This document shows, one piece after another, positions 36,935-44,217 of a stretch of DNA of 64,000 nt. Under the pieces are notes generated by a model. It was not told the origin of the DNA. It worked only from the letters and a program-made list of their open reading frames with translations, and made no database searches. This DNA comes from Parasedimentitalea psychrophila. Lineage in GTDB: Bacteria; Pseudomonadota; Alphaproteobacteria; Rhodobacterales; Rhodobacteraceae. The translations under genes and the position numbers were made by a program. The stretch lies in contig NZ_CP127247.1 of NCBI RefSeq assembly GCF_030285785.1, positions 4,673,501 to 4,737,500 of the forward strand. The letters run 5' to 3'. How positions within the stretch are numbered: the stretch's first letter is position 1; every line of letters begins with the position of its first letter.

Positions 36935-37549
36935 ATGAGCAAAGCCCCCAATCCGACCCGTATTCAGAAAAAGAATCGCGCCGCCATTCTGGACGCCGCC
37001 CTCGAGATCTTCTCCACCCATGGATTTCGCGGCGCAACGGTCGACCAAATCGCCACCGAAGCGGGGTTGAGCAAACCCAATCTGCTGTATTATTTCCCCT
37101 CGAAAGAGGCCATCTTCAATGAATTGATGGCCGGATTACTGGACACCTGGCTGGACCCTCTGCGGTCTCTCGATCCCAACGGCGACCCGCTGCAGGAAAT
37201 CCTCTCCTACGTCCAACGCAAACTGCAGATGAGCCGTGATTTCCCCCGTGAAAGCCGTCTTTACGCCAATGAAATCGTCCAGGGCGCCCCGCGTCTGCTG
37301 GACACGATTGCCAGCGATCTAAAACCACTGGTCGAGGAAAAATCCGCTCTGCTGGACACTTGGATGGCGGCGGGCAAGATCAACCGGACCCACCCCAAAC
37401 ACCTGTTGTTTTCAATCTGGTCGCTCACTCAGCACTATGCCGATTTCGACGTGCAGGTCCGCACCCTGATGGGCAGTGAAGCCCCTTATGACGCGGCCCC
37501 CGAATACTTGGAAACCCTGTATCGTCGCCTGTTGACGCCCCGCGACTGA
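36935..37549 (+). CDS. TetR-family regulator, RutR-like
   Basis: The 204-aa repressor has an N-terminal HTH (AAILDAALEIFSTHGFRGATVDQIATEAGLSKPNLLYYFPSKEAIF) and a YcdC/RutR-type ligand domain (DFPRESRLYANEIVQGAPRL, FSIWSLTQHYADFDVQV). RutR binds uracil or thymine. Its position between preTA and the amidohydrolase operon, plus three RutR-like palindromes, supports control of this locus. It is the only plus-strand gene in the cluster. Confidence 0.9.
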   Translation: MSKAPNPTRIQKKNRAAILDAALEIFSTHGFRGATVDQIATEAGLSKPNLLYYFPSKEAIFNELMAGLLDTWLDPLRSLDPNGDPLQEILSYVQRKLQMSRDFPRESRLYANEIVQGAPRLLDTIASDLKPLVEEKSALLDTWMAAGKINRTHPKHLLFSIWSLTQHYADFDVQVRTLMGSEAPYDAAPEYLETLYRRLLTPRD

Positions 37550-37590
37550 CCCGAACACGACAAAGGCGGCCCTTTCGAGCCGCCCTCTTT

Positions 37591-37621
37591 CTTCTTGTCG
37601 AAAATACCTCCGCCGGAGGCC
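37591..37621 (-). repeat. Terminator-like dispersed repeat, copy A3
   Basis: On the minus strand CCTCCGGCGGAGGTATTTTC is followed by GACAAGAAGAA, 46 nt after the preA stop and in its orientation. It also lies after tetR on the other strand, so it may serve both convergent genes. Confidence 0.7.
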
Positions 37622-37624
37622 GGC

Positions 37625-37676
37625 GCCGTCAGGTGCCTCTTTCGTTAGCTGCCGTCAGGCGCCCCTTTATTCAGCC
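37625..37676. repeat. Imperfect 26-bp tandem duplication at the preA 3' end
   Basis: The units at 37625-37650 and 37651-37676 both start GCCGTCAGG and share most of their length. The second unit covers the last codons and stop of preA. GCCTGACGGC-like sequence also adjoins repeat copy A2. Confidence 0.6.
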
Positions 37677-38971
37677 GCCGTAGCGGACGGATTGTTGGGA
37701 TGTGTAGTCCAGTTGGCATAATCCTCTGACACCAGATCGCCAGTCCGCTCATCCAATTGCCCCGGAGCTACCTGCTCCAGAGTGATGCAATTTTCAACCG
37801 GGCAGACATTGACGCAAAGGTTGCAGGCGACACATTCGTCATTCTTCACCGTGAACACCCGGTCCTCGGACATTTCAATCGCCTGATGCGAGGTATCTTC
37901 ACAGGCCGCGAAACAGCGCCCACACTTGATGCAATCATCCTGATTGATCACCGCCTTGGCGACATAATTCAGGTTCAGATACTGCCAGTCCGTAACATTC
38001 GGAACCGCCTGCCCCATGAAATCCGCAATCGAGGCATGCCCCTTCTCGTCCATCCATTGAGACAGACCGGAAATCATTTCTTCAACCACTTTGAACCCAT
38101 AGGTCATCGCCGCGGTGCAGACCTGAACATTGCCGGCGCCTAGCGAAATGAACTCCGCCGCATCGCGCCAGGTGGTTATCCCGCCAATGGCCGAGATCGG
38201 CAATCCATGGGTCTCAGGATCGCGGGCGATTTCCGCCACCATGTTCAGCGCAATCGGCTTGACTGCCGGCCCACAATAGCCACCATGGGTGCCCTTGTCG
38301 CCAATGGTGGGGTTGGGCGCCATGATATCCAGATCCACCGAGATGATCGAATTGATCGTATTGATCAGGCTGACCGCATCAGCGCCACCCTTTTTGGCAG
38401 CCCGCGCTGGCAGACGGATATCCGAAATATTCGGCGTCAGTTTGACAATGACCGGCTTGGAATAGTATTTTTTGCACCATTCGGTAACCATCTGAATATA
38501 CTCGGGCACCTGCCCAACAGCCGAGCCCATACCCCGTTCGGCCATGCCATGGGGGCAGCCAAAGTTCAGCTCGATACCATCCGCTCCAGTCGCCTCAACC
38601 CGGGGCAGGATGTCCTTCCAAGCCTGTTCCACACAGGGCACCATCAGCGACACGATGATCGCGTGACCCGGGTAATCCTTTTTGACCCGGGTGATCTCCT
38701 CTAGGTTAACCTCCAGGGGGCGATCGGTGATCAGCTCAATATTGTTCAACCCCAGCAAGCGACGGTCGGCACCAAAGATCGCGCCATAGCGCGGCCCATT
38801 GACGTTGACCACAGGCGGGCCTTCCTCGCCCAGAGTTTTCCACACCACGCCGCCCCATCCGGCCTCAAAGGCGCGGCGGACGTTATATTCCTTGTCCGTT
38901 GGCGGCGCCGAGGCCAGCCAAAACGGGTTAGGAGATTTAATCCCCAAAAATTCTGTTGTCAGATCAGCCAT
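37667..38971 (-). CDS. preA: NAD-dependent dihydropyrimidine dehydrogenase subunit PreA
   Basis: The 434-aa flavoprotein subunit reduces uracil or thymine to the dihydro form. A DHOD-like FMN barrel (SPNPFWLASAPPT, ELNFGCPHGM with the catalytic Cys, ISAIGGI) is followed by two 4Fe-4S motifs, CIKCGRCFAAC and CVACNLCVNVCP. ATG 38971 (MADLTTEFLGI) is the family start. It lies 55 nt after preT. With PreT, HydA and the amidohydrolase it completes the reductive route. Confidence 0.96.
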   Translation of the reverse strand: MADLTTEFLGIKSPNPFWLASAPPTDKEYNVRRAFEAGWGGVVWKTLGEEGPPVVNVNGPRYGAIFGADRRLLGLNNIELITDRPLEVNLEEITRVKKDYPGHAIIVSLMVPCVEQAWKDILPRVEATGADGIELNFGCPHGMAERGMGSAVGQVPEYIQMVTEWCKKYYSKPVIVKLTPNISDIRLPARAAKKGGADAVSLINTINSIISVDLDIMAPNPTIGDKGTHGGYCGPAVKPIALNMVAEIARDPETHGLPISAIGGITTWRDAAEFISLGAGNVQVCTAAMTYGFKVVEEMISGLSQWMDEKGHASIADFMGQAVPNVTDWQYLNLNYVAKAVINQDDCIKCGRCFAACEDTSHQAIEMSEDRVFTVKNDECVACNLCVNVCPVENCITLEQVAPGQLDERTGDLVSEDYANWTTHPNNPSATAAE

Positions 38972-39026
38972 TTGTCTGCTCCTTGAAGTGCAAGCCTGGA
39001 ACCGCCGTAGCGATCCCAAGATTGGC

Positions 39027-40361
39027 TCAGCCCATCAGGCTGGAATGAATGTCAATCGCGCCATCACGGCCTTCGGCCACGGCTGTCACCGTCAGATCTT
39101 CGCCGCCCGAGGCACAGTCGCCCCCAGCCCAGACGCCTTTGACCGAGGTGCGGCCCGCGTCATCAACTTTGATCTTGCGTCCTTCCAGCACCAACCCCTC
39201 GGGTTGACCTTCCAGGGTTTGGCCAATGGCCTTGAACACCTGCTCTGCCGCCAGACGGAACCTCTCGCCGGTACCCGACACTTTGCCCTCTTCAACGGTG
39301 GTGTATTCCAGCTCGATCTCGCTGGCAGCGCCGTTACCATGCACAGCAACCGGCATCACGTTGAACATCAGCTTGACGCCTTTGGAGGTCGCCAGATCCT
39401 GCTCAAAGCGGCTGGCCCCCATGGCCTCCTGGCCGCGCCGATAGGCAATGGTGACATTCTCAGCCCCCAGCAGCTTGGACTGCACCGCAGCATCCACCGC
39501 GGTCATACCGCCGCCAATCACCACCACATTGCGGCCCACTGCCAGCTTCGACAGATCATCCGCCTGGCGCAGCTCCGCGATAAACTCAACCGCGTCGCGC
39601 GTCCCATCCTTGTTCTCGCCGGGTGCCCGCAGGGCATTGACCCCAGCCAGACCAATCGACAGGAACACCGCGTCAAAGTCAGCCCTCAGCGCCTCCAGCG
39701 ACAATCCACCGCCCAGACCCTGACCATAGACAACGCTGATGCCACCAATCTGCATCAGCCAATTGACCTCACGCGCGGCAAAATCATTGGGGCTCTTGTA
39801 GGCGGCAATGCCAAATTCGTTCAATCCACCCGATTTACCCTTCATCTCGTGGATCACCACCTCGTGACCCAGCATGGCCAACCGGTGCGCCGCCGCCAGC
39901 CCGGCAGGGCCAGCGCCAACAACCGCAATCCGCTTGCCGGTGCTCGCGGCACGGCTGAACGGGTGGCTGCCCTTGGCCATCATCACATCGGTCGCATAAC
40001 GCTGCAGGCGGCCAATCTCCACCGGCTTGCCCTCGGCGGTTTCCCGAACGCAGACCTCTTCACACAGGGTCTCAGTCGGACAGACCCGGGCACACATACC
40101 GCCCAGAATATTCTGCTTCAGAATACTGCGCGCCGCGGCTTCCGGATTGCCGGTCTGAATCTCCCGGATGAACTGAGGGATATCGATGCTGGTTGGGCAT
40201 GCGGTCATGCAGGGCGCATCATAACAGAAATAACAGCGATCCGCTGCCACCGCCGCTTCATGCGCATCATATGCAGGATGCAGATCGCCAAAATTGTCGG
40301 CGATCTCCTGGCTGGGCAATCGCCCTGCCTGAATGCCGGATGCCTGATGGCTACTCGCCAT
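39027..40361 (-). CDS. preT: NAD-dependent dihydropyrimidine dehydrogenase subunit PreT
   Basis: The 444-aa electron-transfer subunit takes electrons from NADH through FAD to PreA. N-terminal cysteine clusters (CYFCYDAPCMTACP and CARVCPTETLCEEVC) resemble the GltD-type iron-sulfur domain. Two dinucleotide folds (AVVGAGPAGLAAAHRLA and NVVVIGGGMTAVDAA) follow. I chose ATG 40361 (MASSHQASG) because AGGGAGA precedes it; an upstream ATG at 40412 would place the operator only 3 nt before the start codon. Confidence 0.95.
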   Translation of the reverse strand: MASSHQASGIQAGRLPSQEIADNFGDLHPAYDAHEAAVAADRCYFCYDAPCMTACPTSIDIPQFIREIQTGNPEAAARSILKQNILGGMCARVCPTETLCEEVCVRETAEGKPVEIGRLQRYATDVMMAKGSHPFSRAASTGKRIAVVGAGPAGLAAAHRLAMLGHEVVIHEMKGKSGGLNEFGIAAYKSPNDFAAREVNWLMQIGGISVVYGQGLGGGLSLEALRADFDAVFLSIGLAGVNALRAPGENKDGTRDAVEFIAELRQADDLSKLAVGRNVVVIGGGMTAVDAAVQSKLLGAENVTIAYRRGQEAMGASRFEQDLATSKGVKLMFNVMPVAVHGNGAASEIELEYTTVEEGKVSGTGERFRLAAEQVFKAIGQTLEGQPEGLVLEGRKIKVDDAGRTSVKGVWAGGDCASGGEDLTVTAVAEGRDGAIDIHSSLMG

Positions 40362-40415
40362 TGGGTGTCTCCCTGGATGTGTTTTTGTTACATCCAGAGT
40401 GCCACATTTCATTTT

Positions 40416-40431
40416 TTTATCAACTGGTAAA
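40416..40431. promoter_or_regulatory. RutR-like operator upstream of preT
   Basis: TTTATCAACTGGTAAA matches the RutR consensus at 11 of 14 positions. It shares CAACTGGTAAAA exactly with the site at 36783, located 55 nt before the preT start. Confidence 0.5.
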
Positions 40432-40703
40432 ATTTTGAAAAGATGGTTTTCTTTGCAAAACGTGGCGAGTTCCCGGCTTAAGACTTTGTAATTACGTCGA
40501 TATCAATCAGGCTCTGCACCCCGATCAATGGACGGAATGTGGCAAGCCCACTCAAAATCTGGTTGATTTCCCGCCAAAATGGGCATCGGCAACAAGCCTG
40601 AAACACCGCACCCGCCCCTCAAACCCGAGGTCTCTCAAATCTAAACCGGCCTCCCCGAATGGCCGCCACAACGCAGCAGGGGCGCCCCCAACGGTCCGCC
40701 CCT

Positions 40704-40750
40704 GCTTCATCTTTTCAAAAATACTCCGGGGTTTGGGGCAGCGCCCCAAG
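40704..40750 (-). repeat. Terminator-like dispersed repeat, copy B3
   Basis: On the minus strand GGGGCGCTGCCCC is followed by CCCCGGAGTATTTTTG and AAAAGATGAAG, 15 nt after the gapR stop and in its orientation. The TATTTTT and GATGAAG parts are shared with the other copies. Confidence 0.6.
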
Positions 40751-40764
40751 TCACCGGCCAGGCG

Positions 40765-41028
40765 TCACATGCCCAAAGCTTCCTTGTACATTTCCAACAC
40801 CGCTTCTTCCTCGGCGATGTCGTCCTTGTCACGCTTGCGCAGGGCGACCAATTTGCGGATCACCTTGGTGTCGTAGCCACGACCCTTGGCCTCAGCCATG
40901 ACTTCCTTCATCTGGTCAGCCAGATCTTTCTTTTCCGTATCCAGGCGTTCCAGCCGTTCGATAAACTGACGCAGCTCCCCTGCGGTCACCCGGTAGCTGT
41001 CACTTTTTTCTTGTTCGGTCACGTCCAT
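40765..41028 (-). CDS. gapR: Nucleoid-associated protein GapR (DUF2312)
   Basis: The 87-aa protein matches DUF2312/GapR: VTAGELRQFIERLERLDTEKKDLADQMKEV, then AKGRGYDTKVIRKLVALRK. In Caulobacter GapR tetramers clamp overtwisted DNA ahead of forks and RNA polymerase and stimulate topoisomerases. ATG 41028 (MDVTEQEK) is the usual start. It is highly charged and coiled-coil rich. Confidence 0.93.
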   Translation of the reverse strand: MDVTEQEKSDSYRVTAGELRQFIERLERLDTEKKDLADQMKEVMAEAKGRGYDTKVIRKLVALRKRDKDDIAEEEAVLEMYKEALGM

Positions 41029-41168
41029 TTTTGGCTCCGTCGCGTTGGATTTAGGGCTCGGGATACAATCCCTCACCCGCCACCGCAAGCCGCGATTGCC
41101 GAGCTGGCCCTTGCGCGCAGCTCACAGATCCATTAGGCGCGACACCGCAATCACACAGGAGCCCAGCC

Positions 41169-41387
41169 ATGTTTGAAATCCTTGTCTGGATCGGAGCCAT
41201 CACGTCCATCGCTGGTCTGGGGGGGCTGATCTGGTGTATTTTCCGGGTCCTGCGCGCCCGCAAACAGCAATTGGATGACGAAGCCTTGCGGGCTGTGGTG
41301 CAGTCGGTATTGCCCTATAATCTTGGCGCCTTGCTGCTCTCTATGCTGGGGCTGATGCTGGTGGTGGTTGGGGTTATTCTGGGATAA
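41169..41387 (+). CDS. Small two-helix membrane protein of unknown function
   Basis: The 72-aa protein has a hydrophobic helix at residues ~3-26 and another at ~52-72, joined by a basic then acidic linker (RARKQQLDDEALR). A good ribosome site (ACAGGAG) precedes ATG 41169. I do not recognise the family. It is divergent from gapR and convergent with the next small gene. Confidence 0.65.
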   Translation: MFEILVWIGAITSIAGLGGLIWCIFRVLRARKQQLDDEALRAVVQSVLPYNLGALLLSMLGLMLVVVGVILG

Positions 41388-41392
41388 ACCTG

Positions 41393-41608
41393 TCAGACCG
41401 GAAAATTGTCAAAATAGGCTTCGATCGCCTCCTCACCAAGCGCCCGGTCCAACTTTAACAGATGCGATGGCACAGGGACTCCGCGAGCCCGCAATCGGCT
41501 CAATACGAGATTAAATTCAGGCTGCAGCGACCGCCGGGCGGCATAGTTGGCGCCTGCAAGTTTTCCTTCCAGCCGCTTTGCTGTCTGTAACAGTTCAGTG
41601 GTTTTCAT
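41393..41608 (-). CDS. Small hypothetical protein
   Basis: The 71-aa soluble, basic, helical protein (TAKRLEGKLAGANYAARRSLQPEFNLVLSRLRARG) has no motif I know. Codon use looks genuine and its stop lies 5 nt from the convergent membrane-protein gene. Downstream genes give no hint of function. Confidence 0.6.
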   Translation of the reverse strand: MKTTELLQTAKRLEGKLAGANYAARRSLQPEFNLVLSRLRARGVPVPSHLLKLDRALGEEAIEAYFDNFPV

Positions 41609-41838
41609 TTTGAAGTCCCCTATCTGACAGCTCCAGACTGACAGACCCAGGGCTTCAGAAAATGGAAAACCTGCCCTTGCTCCGCAATGGCGTTGCTTAT
41701 TTGCGCTGGCATTGCGCCGAGCCGCTGGCGGCGCCTCTCCGCTGCGTCAATCACCATGGGAGAGCACCATGAGTGGCAAGGCCACCGCCTCATGACACCG
41801 CAAAGGCTGACACTCCGCGGTCATTTCCCTTGATACAC

Positions 41839-41860
41839 ATTCATATTTCGTCATATGATT
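41839..41860. promoter_or_regulatory. Imperfect inverted repeat upstream of the sulfur operon (SqrR/BigR-like)
   Basis: ATTCATAT and ATATGATT, separated by 6 nt, form an AT-rich inverted repeat 25 nt before the dioxygenase start codon. ArsR-type sulfide sensors (BigR, SqrR) bind ATTC/GAAT-type palindromes upstream of such operons. The match is partial. Confidence 0.4.
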
Positions 41861-41884
41861 AAAGACATGACTGGAGATCCAACC

Positions 41885-42748
41885 ATGCAGCCAAACATAA
41901 AGGCCTTTTTTGACGAGACCACCAATACGGTGTCCTACGTTGTAACTGAACCCCAGGGCAAAGCCTGCGCCATCATCGATTCGGTGCTGGACTTTGATCA
42001 GGCCTCGGGCAGGACGAGCACCACATCGGCTGACGGCATCATCACCTGGATCACGGATCAGGGGCTGAGCGTAGACTGGATACTCGAAAGCCACGTCCAT
42101 GCCGATCACCTGTCGGCAGCCCCCTACCTGCAGGGTGAGTTGGGCGGAAAAATCGGCATCGGCGCCAATATCACCGTGGTGCAGGATACCTTTGGCAAGG
42201 TCTTCAACGAAGGCACCGAGTTTCAGCGTGACGGCAGCCAGTTCGACGCCCTCTTCAACCACGGCGATGCCTTTCACATCGGCCAGATGCGCATTGATGT
42301 GATGCATACTCCGGGCCACACTCCGGCCTGTATGACCTATGTGATGGGCGGTGCGGCCTTTGTCGGCGACACGCTGTTCATGCCTGATTTTGGCACCGCG
42401 CGCTGCGACTTCCCCGGCGGCTCCTCCCACATGCTATATGAGTCAATTCAGAAAATTCTGTCGCTGCCAGATGAAACCCGGATTTTTGTCGGCCACGACT
42501 ACAAGGCCCCGGGCCGCGATCAATACGCCTGGGAAACCACTGTCGGTGACCAAAAAGCGCTGAATGTGCACATTGGTCAGGGCCGCAGTATCGAAGATTT
42601 CACTGGCTTGCGCGATGCCCGCGATGCGACCTTGGGCGTGCCCCGCCTTATCCTGCCCTCGCTGCAGGTCAACATGCGGGCCGGCCAAATGCCCGAGCCG
42701 GACGACCAGGGCGACGTTTTCCTGAAGATACCGCTGAACAAGCTCTGA
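41885..42748 (+). CDS. MBL-fold hydrolase, persulfide dioxygenase-like (Blh/ETHE1 type)
   Basis: The 287-aa metallo-beta-lactamase-fold protein has HVHADH (His70, His72, Asp74, His75), MHTPGHTPACMTY, VGDTLFMPDFGTARCDFPGG and the final ligand in VGHDY. This resembles ETHE1/Blh enzymes that oxidise glutathione persulfide to sulfite. ATG 41885 (MQPNIKAFFD) follows GGAG with good spacing; earlier Met codons overlap the inverted repeat. The three following genes belong to the same sulfur theme. Confidence 0.9.
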   Translation: MQPNIKAFFDETTNTVSYVVTEPQGKACAIIDSVLDFDQASGRTSTTSADGIITWITDQGLSVDWILESHVHADHLSAAPYLQGELGGKIGIGANITVVQDTFGKVFNEGTEFQRDGSQFDALFNHGDAFHIGQMRIDVMHTPGHTPACMTYVMGGAAFVGDTLFMPDFGTARCDFPGGSSHMLYESIQKILSLPDETRIFVGHDYKAPGRDQYAWETTVGDQKALNVHIGQGRSIEDFTGLRDARDATLGVPRLILPSLQVNMRAGQMPEPDDQGDVFLKIPLNKL

Positions 42749-42828
42749 TCCGCAATCGGATCCCGGCCATTTACCAAACAGATGTGACCCGCAGCGCCTG
42801 CAGCGGGCTTTGAACAAAGGATTTCAAT

Positions 42829-43269
42829 ATGGAAACGGATTGGCTCTGGGGCCTCATCGGCGGCGGCATTATTGGCTTGGGCGGCGCCGTCTATCTGCTG
42901 GGAAATGGCCGCATTATGGGCGCCAGCGGCATTGTCGGCGGCTTGGTCGACGGGCTGGCCGACGGCAGTGACCGCAAGATAGCTCTGGAAAGACTAATGT
43001 TCCTTGCGGGCGTCGTGCTGCTGCCTCTGCTGCTGCAACGCTTCTCTTCGACGCAGGCCAGCACCCATATGACCGACAATGTCATCCTCATCGTATCGGC
43101 CGGTCTGTTGGTCGGTATAGGAACCCGCATTGCCAATGGCTGCACCTCAGGTCACGGGGTCTGCGGCATCTCAAGGCTGTCCCTGCGCGGCCTCATAGCC
43201 ACTGTTTTCTACATCCTTGCAGGCGGCCTGACACTGGCCATTTTCCGTCACGGACTGGGGCTTATCTGA
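42829..43269 (+). CDS. YeeE/YedE-family membrane protein, PmpA-like half
   Basis: The 146-aa membrane protein has about four helices and the family signature GIGTRIANGCTSGHGVCGISRLS, with conserved cysteines. YeeE proteins conduct thiosulfate or sulfur compounds; in Rhodobacteraceae two half-size proteins pair. Its stop overlaps the next start by one base (TGATG). Confidence 0.9.
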   Translation: METDWLWGLIGGGIIGLGGAVYLLGNGRIMGASGIVGGLVDGLADGSDRKIALERLMFLAGVVLLPLLLQRFSSTQASTHMTDNVILIVSAGLLVGIGTRIANGCTSGHGVCGISRLSLRGLIATVFYILAGGLTLAIFRHGLGLI

Positions 43270-43700
43270 TGCGTCTATTTTTGTCCTTTCTGGCTGGAGG
43301 CCTCTTTGGCACCGGGCTTTTTCTCTCCGGTATGACCGACACCACCAAGGTGCAGGGCTGGCTGGATGTATTTGGTGACTGGGATCCAACCCTGGCCTTT
43401 GTGATGGGGGGTGCCATCCTTCCCATGTTCTTTGCCTGGCGCCTGACCGAGGGGCGCAAACCGCTGGCAGGCGGCAAATTTCCGACCCCATCAAACCAAG
43501 AACTGGACCGGCGGCTTATTGTCGGATCGGCAATGTTTGGCATCGGCTGGGGGCTGGTTGGGCTATGCCCGGGACCGGTGATCGCCTCGATCTCATACAA
43601 CGGCTGGGGCGGTGTCTGGTTCCTGGCGGCAATGCTCGCGGGCATGGCGGCGGCGCCTAAATTTGGCATACAACTGGACCGACTGATGACAAAGGCGTAA
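43269..43700 (+). CDS. YeeE/YedE-family membrane protein, PmpB-like half (DUF6691)
   Basis: The 143-aa partner half has GLFGTGLFLSGMTDTTKVQGWLDVFGDWDPTLAF and the cysteine motif GWGLVGLCPGPV. Together the two halves mimic one full YeeE. The overlap with the upstream gene suggests stoichiometric synthesis. Confidence 0.9.
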   Translation: MRLFLSFLAGGLFGTGLFLSGMTDTTKVQGWLDVFGDWDPTLAFVMGGAILPMFFAWRLTEGRKPLAGGKFPTPSNQELDRRLIVGSAMFGIGWGLVGLCPGPVIASISYNGWGGVWFLAAMLAGMAAAPKFGIQLDRLMTKA

Positions 43701-43710
43701 GGAGACGGTT

Positions 43711-44139
43711 ATGGATCCACGCTGTATCACCCCCCGCTACTTCGTCTCACCGCAAATTGCGGCTGAGGACCTGCAAGCTCTGGCCGAGGCTGGCTTCAAG
43801 GCGGTGATCTGCAATCGCCCCGACGCCGAAGTGCCGCCAAGCCATCAGGCCAATGCCATTCGTGTCGCCGCCGAGGCTGCGGGACTGCGGTTCGAGGAAC
43901 TGCCGCTGACACATCAGACCATGACGGCCGAGAATGTGGCCAGGCAACGTGCGCTGGCAGAGGTCTGCGACGGACCGGTGCTGGCCTATTGCGCATCAGG
44001 CACCCGTTGTTCTGTCATCTGGGCCCTGGGGCAGGTGGATGAAATGTCTGCTGACTCTATCCTGAGCAAGACGGCAGCTGCGGGCTATCAGCTGGACAAT
44101 CTCCGCCCGGCGCTGGAACAGCTTACCGGCAAACGCTGA
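43711..44139 (+). CDS. TIGR01244 family sulfur transferase
   Basis: The 142-aa phosphatase/rhodanese-like protein (DUF442) has ICNRPDAEVP and an active loop YCASGTRCS, with Cys94 and Arg99 in a CX4R arrangement. Homologues occur fused to or next to Blh-type dioxygenases in sulfide detoxification operons. It ends the operon, 10 nt after pmpB, before a terminator. Confidence 0.9.
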   Translation: MDPRCITPRYFVSPQIAAEDLQALAEAGFKAVICNRPDAEVPPSHQANAIRVAAEAAGLRFEELPLTHQTMTAENVARQRALAEVCDGPVLAYCASGTRCSVIWALGQVDEMSADSILSKTAAAGYQLDNLRPALEQLTGKR

Positions 44140-44161
44140 CTGCGCGCAGCAGCTATTACAA

Positions 44162-44189
44162 CGCGCCCGCCCTCAAAGCGGGCGTTTTT
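44162..44189 (+). terminator. Terminator of the sulfur operon
   Basis: CGCCCGC and GCGGGCG form a 7-bp stem followed by TTTTT, 23 nt after the sulfur transferase stop. Confidence 0.85.
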
Positions 44190-44217
44190 GCCCTGCCTTC
44201 CATGTCAAAGGCAAAAC

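Larger units (their letters stand above)
40362..40764. other. Intergenic region upstream of preT
   Basis: About 400 bp hold the preT promoter with its RutR-like site (40416-40431) and, at 40704-40750, a terminator-like repeat belonging to gapR. The middle part shows nothing I recognise. Confidence 0.55.
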
